A stretch of DNA of 61,546 bases, taken from an uncultured Azospirillum sp. GTDB lineage: Bacteria; Pseudomonadota; Alphaproteobacteria; RF32; CAG-239. The stretch covers positions 1 to 61,546 of the forward strand of contig UQMA01000006.1 in NCBI GenBank assembly GCA_900542055.1, written 5' to 3'. Of this stretch, positions 43,117 to 50,685 are shown one piece after another. Each line of letters opens with the position of its first letter. Position 1 is the first letter of the stretch. A program made the position numbers and the translations under genes. A model generated the notes under the pieces. That model worked only from the letters and a program-made list of their open reading frames with translations. It made no database searches and was not told the origin of the DNA.

Positions 43117-44152
43117 TGATTTTTTCTCCTTTTTCACGCAGCAAACGGGCTCTTTCACGGCGTTCTTCCACATCGATTTGAGGCATTCTCGCCGCTGGTG
43201 TCCCCGGTCTTTCGGAATAAGGGAACACATGCAGGCGGCTTATTTGAGCTTCGTCAACCAATTTTAGCGTATTAGCAAAATTTTCTGATGTTTCGGTTGG
43301 AAAACCACAGATAAAATCCGCTCCAAAAACCGCATCCGGACGCACTGCTCTTATTTTTTTGCATAGATTGATAACATCTTCTCTGCTATGGCGGCGCCCC
43401 ATTCTTTTCAATATCAAATTATCACCAGACTGCACGGAAAGATGAAACACCGGCAGCATATTTTTATATTTTCCAACCAGCGCAACAAAATCATCATCCA
43501 CGGCCGCAGGATCCAAAGAACCAAACTGTAATGACGGAAGCTTAGGAAAAGCCTCTAAAATATGCTGTACCAGTTTGCTGAAAGACGGTTGATAAGAACA
43601 AACATCAACTCCGGTCAGACATATTTCTTTAAATCCTTGCTCCAATAGTGTTTTTATTTGTTTTAAAATCTGCTCTTCAGGAACCGAGCGGTTATTTCCT
43701 CTCGCAAAAGGCACGATGCAATAAGTGCAACGATGATTGCAGCCCTGCTGAACTTGCACAAAAGCTCTATGACGACCTTCAAATCCCGTAATTAGATATC
43801 CGTCATAACCATCATAGCTAAAGATATCGCCGACGACTGTCTTTTCGAGCAAGTCACCGCGTATATATTTTTCAAGCGCCGCTTTTTCTTTATTGCCCAA
43901 AACCAAATCAACTTCAGGCATTTTTTCAAACATTTGAGGATTGACCTGAGCCGCACAGCCTGTCACCACAATTTTAGCTTCAGGATGCTCTTTACGAAGC
44001 TTGCGCACTGTTTGCCGGCATTGGCGCTCAGCCTCGCTGGTTACCGCACAGGTGTTGACAATAACCAAATTATCAACATCCGCAAATTTTTCTTTTAATA
44101 TTTCGGATTCATAACTGTTGATGCGACAGCCTAAAGTTACAACTTCTACCAT
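43109..44152 (-). CDS. mtaB: tRNA methylthiotransferase MtaB, shortened at the C-terminus
   Basis: Adds a methylthio group to t6A37 of tRNA, a radical-SAM reaction with two iron-sulfur clusters. The N-terminal UPF0004 domain has Cys9, Cys36 and Cys70-type ligands (TLGCRINSYES, NTCAVTSEAE, VTGCAAQ). The radical-SAM CxxxCxxC motif is GCNHRCTYCIVPFARG. The protein ends at residue 347 soon after ERPGTPAARMPQ, without the TRAM RNA-binding domain. ATG 44152 has GGAG 9 bases upstream. Confidence 0.92.
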   Translation of the reverse strand: MVEVVTLGCRINSYESEILKEKFADVDNLVIVNTCAVTSEAERQCRQTVRKLRKEHPEAKIVVTGCAAQVNPQMFEKMPEVDLVLGNKEKAALEKYIRGDLLEKTVVGDIFSYDGYDGYLITGFEGRHRAFVQVQQGCNHRCTYCIVPFARGNNRSVPEEQILKQIKTLLEQGFKEICLTGVDVCSYQPSFSKLVQHILEAFPKLPSLQFGSLDPAAVDDDFVALVGKYKNMLPVFHLSVQSGDNLILKRMGRRHSREDVINLCKKIRAVRPDAVFGADFICGFPTETSENFANTLKLVDEAQISRLHVFPYSERPGTPAARMPQIDVEERRERARLLREKGEKING

Positions 44153-44171
44153 ATTCTTAATCTCCGCCCAT

Positions 44172-44200
44172 AATATAAGGGGAACACTGCTGATTAGCAA
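44172..44200 (-). promoter_or_regulatory. Candidate sigma70 promoter of mtaB-ftsY
   Basis: On the minus strand, TTGCTA and TATATT are 17 bases apart, 20 bases before the mtaB start at 44152. Confidence 0.55.
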
Positions 44201-44232
44201 GAAAAAAAGGAGCCGTGTATAACGACTCCTTT
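44201..44232 (-). terminator. Intrinsic terminator of the partner-switch operon
   Basis: On the minus strand, AAGGAGTCG and CGGCTCCTT pair (one G-T pair), followed by a T run, just past the stop codon at 44234. Confidence 0.82.
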
Positions 44233-44233
44233 C

Positions 44234-44575
44234 TTAAAAATAACCGGACTTTTTGGCAAAGTCATAAACTTTTCGCCAATTTGCCGCAAACCATAGAATC
44301 CACCACAATAAAACCAATATTGCAATAGAAACCATCAAATAGGTTTGAAAACCTTTACGCATTAAAAATACCGGCAATTCCGGACAGCCTATTGACACAA
44401 ATCCGGCTACCTGCGTAAGAGCTCCCAAAAACCAACTGTAAATAGAACACAAAACCAAAACCGCTTTCCAGATTTTTGAATATTTATTCCACATACAGTA
44501 AAAAATTACCGCTATAGTCATCAAACCTATGCCTGACATGACCAGCGTAGATGCGTTTAAGTACAAATAAGACAT
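44234..44575 (-). CDS. Small membrane protein in the partner-switch operon
   Basis: Unrecognised 113-residue protein with three to four membrane segments (about residues 7-27, 36-58 and 74-95) and two Cys. It follows the SpoIIE-type gene by 32 bases with no terminator between, so it is probably co-transcribed with it. No Shine-Dalgarno sequence is visible. It might be an output or membrane partner of the phosphatase, but this is only positional inference. Confidence 0.65.
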   Translation of the reverse strand: MSYLYLNASTLVMSGIGLMTIAVIFYCMWNKYSKIWKAVLVLCSIYSWFLGALTQVAGFVSIGCPELPVFLMRKGFQTYLMVSIAILVLLWWILWFAANWRKVYDFAKKSGYF

Positions 44576-44607
44576 ACAAATAATTTTTAATCTGAATAAA
44601 CATAATA

Positions 44608-46980
44608 TTAAAATCGGTTATTGGCAAGCATTTTTCTATTTTTTGTCAAAATCCCCATCGTTAAAATATTTTTTCCATCTTCATAAACATAATTTGCATA
44701 ATCAGCCGTTTTTTTGGCGATAAATATTCCCAATCCTCCCAATGAGCGCTCTTTGAGCGGCAAAAGGATATCTGGTTCTTTTTTATTGAGCGGATTGTAT
44801 TTTCTTCCACTGTCAGTAAAACGGAGCAAATTCAGATTTTCTTCCGTCATAATTTCTATTTTGACTTCACCTGCTTTTTTATATGCATATTGAGCAATAT
44901 TTGAAAATATTTCTTCGGCAATAACTATCATTTTCGACTGTATATCAAGATTCACTCCGCGCCGAACTGTGTATTCTTTTACAAAATTCATAACATTATT
45001 CAGTTCTGAAAGTTCAGCTTTCACCACAATTTCATTTTTTTCACTGCCGCAATATAAAAATTCAAGCATAGTAATATCATCTGACTGATTTGTTCCCTTT
45101 GTAAACTTTTTAATATCAGAGATTATTGATTTTATAACATTATTCGGAGCTACATTCATTTTTTGCAAAACTTTCTGCAAACGGCTGTCTCCGTAAAAGC
45201 GCCCCTGCAAATTTTCAGCTTCGGTCACTCCGTCTGTATAAAGAAAAATACTGTTTCCGGCAAAAAGCTTTATTTGTTCCGATTGATAAGAAACGCTTTT
45301 TTTAGCTCCCAAAACAAGATTGGGCCGTGTTTTAAGTTGTTTCCAGTTCCAAGCATTGCCGATAAAAGGCAGTGTATGTCCGGCATTGACATATTCCATA
45401 TTGCCGTTGCGAATATCAATACCCGCCGCAAATGCGGAAACAAACATGCAGGTTTCATTTCCTTCACACAATTCATTATTGGCATGCTCAAATGTGCTTG
45501 AAAGCGAATTTTCTGCTTTCAGCATATTTCTAATCAAGGCCTGCGTTTTCATCATATACAAAGCCGCTGGGATTCCTTTCCCCGAAACATCGGCAATTAC
45601 AACCGCAAAATGATATTCATCAATAAAAAAGAAGTCGTAAAAATCCCCGCCCACCGACTTAGCTGGTTTCATCAACGCCGCAATTTGAAAAGATTTATTG
45701 TTTGGGAAATCGACCGGTAAAGCCGACATTTGAATATTGCGGGCAATTTCAAGCTCGCTCAAATTTTTCTGCTGTTCGGAAATTTCCTGTTTTTCACGTT
45801 CTATATAATGAAGCAGATTTTTTTTCATATTGCGAAACGCTATGGTCAATTGCCCGATTTCGTCAGAAGAATTAATTTCGGGCAAACTGTCCGAAAATTT
45901 TCCTTTTCCATATTCGGCTGCTATTTTGCTTAACTGCAGCAAAGGCTTGGCCGAATAATGGCAAATCCGATTTATCAAAAATAAAAGCAATAACATACTG
46001 ACAATTAAGGAAACTACAACCATAATTTGAAATTCTGTCACTTGCTTAAAAAGTTCTTTTTCTGAATATACCAAAAATGCGCCCCATTTCAGATGAGGAA
46101 CAGGCGCATAAAAGAAAATGGAGGCCTTGTCGAAAACCGAAGAATAAGGAATTGATGCATTTCCTTTTTTGCCGGCATATAAATTCTTTGCCGCTGCCTC
46201 CAATTCAGGACGGGAAATTTTCTGAGCCAACTCAAAAATTGTTGTTTTAAATCTGACAGCCGGATTCGGATGCACAATATAAGTTCCGTTTTGCGACACC
46301 AGCAAAAGCTTTGCATTGCCATAAAAGTGAAAATCATCGACTTTTTTTTGCATATTGGATATATCAAGAGAAACTGCCACTAATCCATTATAATCTTTTT
46401 GCCCAAAAAATTTAAACGGAATCAAACAGGTTACCACTATCGGATGTTTGGGATTATTCAAATCAATATACGGCTCAGACCAAAATACTTTTTCTTCTTT
46501 CGGAACTTCCTTAAACCATGGATGCAATTCATAAAAATCATTTATTTTTTCTTTTCGGAGATTGAAAGCGCCGTTATAATCAGAACCGATATACAGTTTT
46601 CCGCTGGCTACCTTGTCAGGCGGAAAAACATAAACCCAAATATCAGAAATATCTCTGCGCGAATTACAAATTGTTTCAAGAGCCGAGTGCAACACAATCT
46701 GCAAAGAATTTTCATCTTTATTTGACAGCTGATAAAGCGTGTTTTTCATATTCAAAACTGCTTGCTCCGTTTCAACAGCCAAATGCGCGATATTCGCCAC
46801 AGTTGCCTGAACAGACTTGTCCGCCAGCTCGACAATTTGTGAACGAATAACCGGTTCGAAACGTTCCGTCATAAAAAACAACACTCCCAATATGGCCAAA
46901 AAAACACATATCAGCACGCTGACACCCAATTTAAAAATAAGGGATTGTTTTTTAAGCCATGTATGGAACTGTCTGAGCAT
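44608..46980 (-). CDS. Sensor phosphatase: dCache, HAMP, SpoIIE/PP2C and anti-sigma-type kinase in one chain
   Basis: A 790-residue membrane sensor. Two membrane segments (about residues 15-36 and 310-335) flank a periplasmic Cache-like domain. A HAMP domain (about 338-390) and a short coiled coil lead to a SpoIIE/PP2C phosphatase with metal-binding Asp motifs GGDFYDFF, VIADVSGKGIPAALYM, YTDGVTEAEN and SDDITML. A C-terminal GHKL ATPase of the RsbW type follows: N-box EEIFSNIAQYAY, G1 FTDSGRKYNP and G2 GGLGIFIAK. It should both phosphorylate and dephosphorylate a STAS partner; that partner is encoded directly upstream. Start ATG 46980 overlaps the STAS stop by one base. Confidence 0.9.
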   Translation of the reverse strand: MLRQFHTWLKKQSLIFKLGVSVLICVFLAILGVLFFMTERFEPVIRSQIVELADKSVQATVANIAHLAVETEQAVLNMKNTLYQLSNKDENSLQIVLHSALETICNSRRDISDIWVYVFPPDKVASGKLYIGSDYNGAFNLRKEKINDFYELHPWFKEVPKEEKVFWSEPYIDLNNPKHPIVVTCLIPFKFFGQKDYNGLVAVSLDISNMQKKVDDFHFYGNAKLLLVSQNGTYIVHPNPAVRFKTTIFELAQKISRPELEAAAKNLYAGKKGNASIPYSSVFDKASIFFYAPVPHLKWGAFLVYSEKELFKQVTEFQIMVVVSLIVSMLLLLFLINRICHYSAKPLLQLSKIAAEYGKGKFSDSLPEINSSDEIGQLTIAFRNMKKNLLHYIEREKQEISEQQKNLSELEIARNIQMSALPVDFPNNKSFQIAALMKPAKSVGGDFYDFFFIDEYHFAVVIADVSGKGIPAALYMMKTQALIRNMLKAENSLSSTFEHANNELCEGNETCMFVSAFAAGIDIRNGNMEYVNAGHTLPFIGNAWNWKQLKTRPNLVLGAKKSVSYQSEQIKLFAGNSIFLYTDGVTEAENLQGRFYGDSRLQKVLQKMNVAPNNVIKSIISDIKKFTKGTNQSDDITMLEFLYCGSEKNEIVVKAELSELNNVMNFVKEYTVRRGVNLDIQSKMIVIAEEIFSNIAQYAYKKAGEVKIEIMTEENLNLLRFTDSGRKYNPLNKKEPDILLPLKERSLGGLGIFIAKKTADYANYVYEDGKNILTMGILTKNRKMLANNRF

Positions 46981-47294
46981 CACGCAATTTCTATAATATT
47001 TTCAAAACCTACAATTTCAAAAATGTTTCTGATTGAATCTGAAACATTAATCAAACGCATTTTTCCATTATTGGCTTCCATAACTTTCTGAAAAAATAAA
47101 AAAGCCCGCAAACCTGCCGAAAAAACATATTCAACATCTTTCAAATCGAATATAACTTCGCTCACTCCGTCCAAATCAACTTTTTGCGTCAATTCAGAAG
47201 TCGTATTCGGATCAAGCCAACCGGATATTTTGCATATCAAAACGCCATTGTTTTTAGTTTGCTCGATTTTGATTGTTTTATTTTCAAATGCCAT
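46980..47294 (-). CDS. STAS-domain anti-sigma-factor antagonist
   Basis: A 104-residue single STAS domain. The switch motif is VEYVFSAGLRAFL, with a conserved Ser (about residue 60) that would be phosphorylated by the downstream GHKL domain and dephosphorylated by the SpoIIE domain. The strand ISGWLDPNTTSEL and the C-terminal FEIVGFENIIEI are typical. It carries AGGATAGG before its ATG and heads the operon. The final target (sigma factor, cyclase or other) is not in the window. Confidence 0.92.
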   Translation of the reverse strand: MAFENKTIKIEQTKNNGVLICKISGWLDPNTTSELTQKVDLDGVSEVIFDLKDVEYVFSAGLRAFLFFQKVMEANNGKMRLINVSDSIRNIFEIVGFENIIEIA

Positions 47295-47321
47295 AATCCT
47301 ATCCTTTGTTTTGTCACTGAT

Positions 47322-47349
47322 TTTATAAAAGAAATACTTATTCCGTCAA
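47322..47349 (-). promoter_or_regulatory. Candidate sigma70 promoter of the partner-switch operon
   Basis: On the minus strand, TTGACG and TATAAA are 16 bases apart, 27 bases before the STAS gene. Confidence 0.6.
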
Positions 47350-47367
47350 TAAAATTATCGTAAAAAA

Positions 47368-48060
47368 CTAGTCAGAATTTATAAAACGCCCTGCCTGCCG
47401 CATTTCTTCTTCAAGCATACGGTGAGCAAGGTTCGGATATGTATGGCACTCATATTTCAAACCATGTTCTTCAAGCCAAAGCAATGTATGCGGCAAAGTT
47501 TTAAACTGAACTGTTGTGTCTTCCTGTCCGTGCAAAAGCAAAATTTTTGGCTTTGAGCGCATATCTTGTTCCAATAGAGGACGGCCGGCTATAATTCCAG
47601 CAATCATAACCGCACCGCCGATTTTATTTTTACGGCTTAAAGCGGTATACAAAGTTAGCATCGCTCCTTGTGAAAAACCCATTATATATGTGTTTTTGTC
47701 ATCAATACCGAATTGTTGCTGCATTTCGTCGACAAAAACATTCATTTCTCCGGCAACTTTAGCAAACGAAGGAGCCAAAGCGTCAAAAATATCAAAAATT
47801 TCAGCTGTAGAAACTTCAGGATTCCGAAATCTGGCTTGCGGATCAACCTGATAAAAACTTAGCCATTGCAAATTTTCAGCATCTTTTTCACAAACATGCG
47901 GAGCACGCGGAACAACAATCACGGCATTTTTTACATTTTTAAGCAACCACTGCAAAGCATAATCTATGGCTTCGGGGGTGCCATTATATCCATGGATAAA
48001 AACAACAAGTTTTTCTGTTTTTTCACCGGTCTTGTAATATTTATTATTAAAATGTGACAA
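47368..48060 (-). CDS. Carboxylesterase/phospholipase-type alpha/beta hydrolase
   Basis: A 230-residue hydrolase of the YpfH/carboxylesterase-2 group. HGYNGTPE forms the oxyanion region, GFSQGAML carries the nucleophile Ser, GQEDTTV the Asp and NLAHRM the His of the triad. No signal peptide, so cytoplasmic. The start is TTG at 48060 with AAGGAG 7 bases upstream. Confidence 0.88.
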   Translation of the reverse strand: MSHFNNKYYKTGEKTEKLVVFIHGYNGTPEAIDYALQWLLKNVKNAVIVVPRAPHVCEKDAENLQWLSFYQVDPQARFRNPEVSTAEIFDIFDALAPSFAKVAGEMNVFVDEMQQQFGIDDKNTYIMGFSQGAMLTLYTALSRKNKIGGAVMIAGIIAGRPLLEQDMRSKPKILLLHGQEDTTVQFKTLPHTLLWLEEHGLKYECHTYPNLAHRMLEEEMRQAGRFINSD

Positions 48061-48120
48061 GACAAATCTCCTTAAATGTTTTATTAATTTACTTATAAAA
48101 TATAAAAACAGAGAAAAACA

Positions 48121-49575
48121 ATGTTAGGCAACCCTCTTGCGGTAGATATCCACCGCGTTTTCGAAAAAAATATCGTAAACACCAGCAATATTTTCAACAG
48201 CTATATTGCCGGTGCCACTACCGAAGATAAAATAATGCGGCATAAACGCATTGAACGTTTTGTCGGTGCCATAAATCGTTTCTTTATCGATTGCGGACTT
48301 TCACCGCTGCAAGTCGAAAGTATGAACGTAGATGAAAAAAAACTAATTAACTTTTCTCTCCAGCTCAGCGGTTATATTCGCGATGCTCAAAAATCTTTAG
48401 ACAAACTGTCAGATGTTTATGCGCGTGACGATGATTTATCCGATTTGTATAAAGCTGCTGCTCACTATACTGTTGCCTGCAACGGCAAAGTTGCCGGCAG
48501 TAAATATCATTTCGAACACAATAAAAACTATTGTTTTTGGCATGTTGACAATCCGCAAAACCTTTCAGAAAGCACATTTTCCCCCATAGAAGGAGAATTG
48601 TCCGCCAGCCGCCATACTTTGATTTTATCTATGCCTTTTCATATCAAACCGATTGAAAGCGAACTCCGCAAATGGACTTATGAATATATGCATGATACTT
48701 TTGCCAGCCGGACTTTCGGCAAAGACGTAGATGTTTATTTGGCGCATTTTCCAATTGAACAGCCCCGCGGCGAAAAATTTTCTCTAACTCTTGAAACGCT
48801 GAAATCTGATAGTGATTATTTTGAACCGATGGACTTAAAATTAGTCAAAGATCACCTGCTTCCGTTTATTGCAAAAGGACTGAATATTGATAAACAGGCA
48901 AATGTAATCAGCGGAGAGCCTTACTCTTCAGAACAGCTTGCCGCCAATTTCCGCAATTTAACCTTCTTTGGCTATTGTTCAGGAACCGCTCACGCTCACC
49001 GCTGGATTAATGCTGTTCGGCATATCGGCAAACAGCTTTATGCCAGACAAGACATTGACAAAGCTATGGAACAAATTTTTATGTCAAGTTATGCCTTTTT
49101 ACCATTCAAAGAAAACAACAGCTATTCCGGCGTACATTTTATGGGAAATTACGGCGATGACAAAAACCGTAAAGAGCCTTTTGTAAAAATGTTCAGTCCC
49201 GAGATGTATGAAAAAGTTAAATATCAAAATGAAGCCGGAAAAGTCAGAATTACGACCATGCCGGATAAACGCAACTTTGTTGTAGCCGCCTCATTGCCTG
49301 ACGATTTGCTTATTGTGGATAAACAACAGTTGTTAAAGCGTATTCCAAATCAAGAAAACGGACACCATATAGCATTTTTAACAACGCCGAATTTGGCAAA
49401 TGACGATAATTTTGTATGCAATATGTTTGCCAATGTAATTGAAAATGCCGCTTTAGGCTACCGCGGTAAAGAAGTTTTTGCCCCCAGACATTTGCATAAT
49501 GCTTCTCATATTTTAAGAAATGCTGCAATTTTCGGTCAACGTCATAATTTGAAAAATAATGGGTTAAGTATGTAA
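48121..49575 (+). CDS. Unrecognised 484-residue soluble protein
   Basis: I do not recognise the family. There is no signal peptide or membrane segment. The N-terminal 120 residues are helical and charged (TTEDKIMRHKRIERFVGAIN). The centre holds His- and Trp-rich stretches such as NYCFWHVDNPQNLS and FFGYCSGTAHAHRWINAVRH, and the C-terminal part is mixed alpha/beta. The GYCSGTAHAH stretch is the nearest thing to an active-site motif. No Shine-Dalgarno sequence is apparent. It sits beside a disordered protein (49651-50607), and both look lineage-specific. Confidence 0.75.
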   Translation: MLGNPLAVDIHRVFEKNIVNTSNIFNSYIAGATTEDKIMRHKRIERFVGAINRFFIDCGLSPLQVESMNVDEKKLINFSLQLSGYIRDAQKSLDKLSDVYARDDDLSDLYKAAAHYTVACNGKVAGSKYHFEHNKNYCFWHVDNPQNLSESTFSPIEGELSASRHTLILSMPFHIKPIESELRKWTYEYMHDTFASRTFGKDVDVYLAHFPIEQPRGEKFSLTLETLKSDSDYFEPMDLKLVKDHLLPFIAKGLNIDKQANVISGEPYSSEQLAANFRNLTFFGYCSGTAHAHRWINAVRHIGKQLYARQDIDKAMEQIFMSSYAFLPFKENNSYSGVHFMGNYGDDKNRKEPFVKMFSPEMYEKVKYQNEAGKVRITTMPDKRNFVVAASLPDDLLIVDKQQLLKRIPNQENGHHIAFLTTPNLANDDNFVCNMFANVIENAALGYRGKEVFAPRHLHNASHILRNAAIFGQRHNLKNNGLSM

Positions 49576-49590
49576 CTAACTCCATATTCC

Positions 49591-49619
49591 TTGCTTAAAG
49601 ACAAAAAATACGCTACTAT
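49591..49619 (+). promoter_or_regulatory. Candidate sigma70 promoter of the disordered protein gene
   Basis: TTGCTT and TACTAT are 17 bases apart and end 31 bases before the start codon at 49651. Confidence 0.55.
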
Positions 49620-49650
49620 ATGCATATATTTTTAGTTTAGGAGATTTTTT

Positions 49651-50607
49651 ATGAAACCGGAAGAAAAAGATAACGACAATAAAGAAAATAAAGACAATAA
49701 ACATGATGAAGAAGAAGTTCATGTTTACGGACGGATTATCAAACGTAAAATTTATTTTGACAATGAATCTTTTTTTAAAGATTTGGAAAAGAATATAAAA
49801 GAATCTCACGCCCTCAAACCAACTGTTACTCCAGAAAAACAAAAATTTGAAGAAAAAATCGCACAGCTGAAAGCACTGCTGGACAAACAAAAAAATAACG
49901 CCGAAAAACAAAAAGACGACAAAAAAAGAATGGCGGATATAATTCGCGAAAAGTCAGGCCGCTCTAATGGCAGCAATAAAACCAATAGTTCAGAAAAAAA
50001 TGCCGGAAAACAACAGCAAAATACAGCTGGAAATCAGCCTCAGCAACCGCAACCGAATACTGAAGAATTAATAAAATATTGCGAAGGCGCTATTGCATTT
50101 TTAGACCTTGTTAAAACCGAAATCGGAAACGATATTCAAAATATGAACAACATCTTATCATCGGGAACCCCAAGATCCTATACTCATATCGTGGGATTTT
50201 CCGTACGCCCGCTTCCAAACGAGCGAGATAATAATAACGAAAACAAGCCCGAAAACGATAAAGACAATGATAAAGATAACGATGAAGGCAAAGACAATAA
50301 TAATGACAAAGATAAAAACGAAAAAGATAAAAATGGTAAGAACAATGAAAATGCCGAAAATATAAACAATAAAACCGATGAGCAATCTCCAAATAACGAA
50401 GATGAAATGCAACCATCTTCTACGCAAGAGAAAAACTATGCAGAACCCGACAATTCTGCTTTAGCAAGCAATTCTGCCGAAACATCAAAACAAGATATGC
50501 GGAATGCTCTTAAAAATCTTCGTTTTTCACCGACAATCAAACCCAAACCCGTAAATAAAAATCAGGGACAAAAACAAATGTTTCAGTCCAAAGGTCGAAG
50601 TTTATAA
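49651..50607 (+). CDS. Charged, mostly disordered protein of unknown function
   Basis: 318 residues dominated by Lys, Asn, Asp, Glu and Gln. A conserved-looking N-terminal piece (EEVHVYGRIIKRKIYFDNESFFKDLEKNIKE split over residues 20-50) leads to a coiled coil (about 65-105). A short ordered island follows (about 136-185, EELIKYCEGAIAFLDLVKTE and THIVGFSVRPLP). An Asp/Asn/Lys repeat tract (about 190-250, units such as NDKDNDKD) and a basic C-terminus (KPKPVNKNQGQKQ) complete it. No signal peptide. AGGAG precedes the ATG. It could be a scaffold or effector; there is no family assignment. Confidence 0.75.
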   Translation: MKPEEKDNDNKENKDNKHDEEEVHVYGRIIKRKIYFDNESFFKDLEKNIKESHALKPTVTPEKQKFEEKIAQLKALLDKQKNNAEKQKDDKKRMADIIREKSGRSNGSNKTNSSEKNAGKQQQNTAGNQPQQPQPNTEELIKYCEGAIAFLDLVKTEIGNDIQNMNNILSSGTPRSYTHIVGFSVRPLPNERDNNNENKPENDKDNDKDNDEGKDNNNDKDKNEKDKNGKNNENAENINNKTDEQSPNNEDEMQPSSTQEKNYAEPDNSALASNSAETSKQDMRNALKNLRFSPTIKPKPVNKNQGQKQMFQSKGRSL

Positions 50608-50623
50608 TTAATATAACATATGC

Positions 50624-50660
50624 AAAAATGCCGTTATTTAATAATAACGGCATTTTTATT
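50624..50660. terminator. Bidirectional intrinsic terminator
   Basis: AAAAATGCCGTTATT and AATAACGGCATTTTT form a 15-base-pair perfect stem with a 4-base loop. It serves the disordered protein gene (plus) and lon (minus). Confidence 0.93.
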
Positions 50661-50685
50661 TCTCTGCAAACAAATCAATCAAAAA

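Noticed and set aside
50220..50400. Short-period repeats that could be mistaken for a CRISPR or tandem DNA repeat
   Set aside because: The repetition follows codons for Asp, Asn and Lys inside one frame; there are no constant repeats with unique spacers.
50111..50427. Open frames opposite the disordered protein gene encoding Phe/Ile- or Tyr/His-rich chains
   Set aside because: They are mirror images of the Asp/Asn/Lys repeat codons, with no ribosome site or family match.
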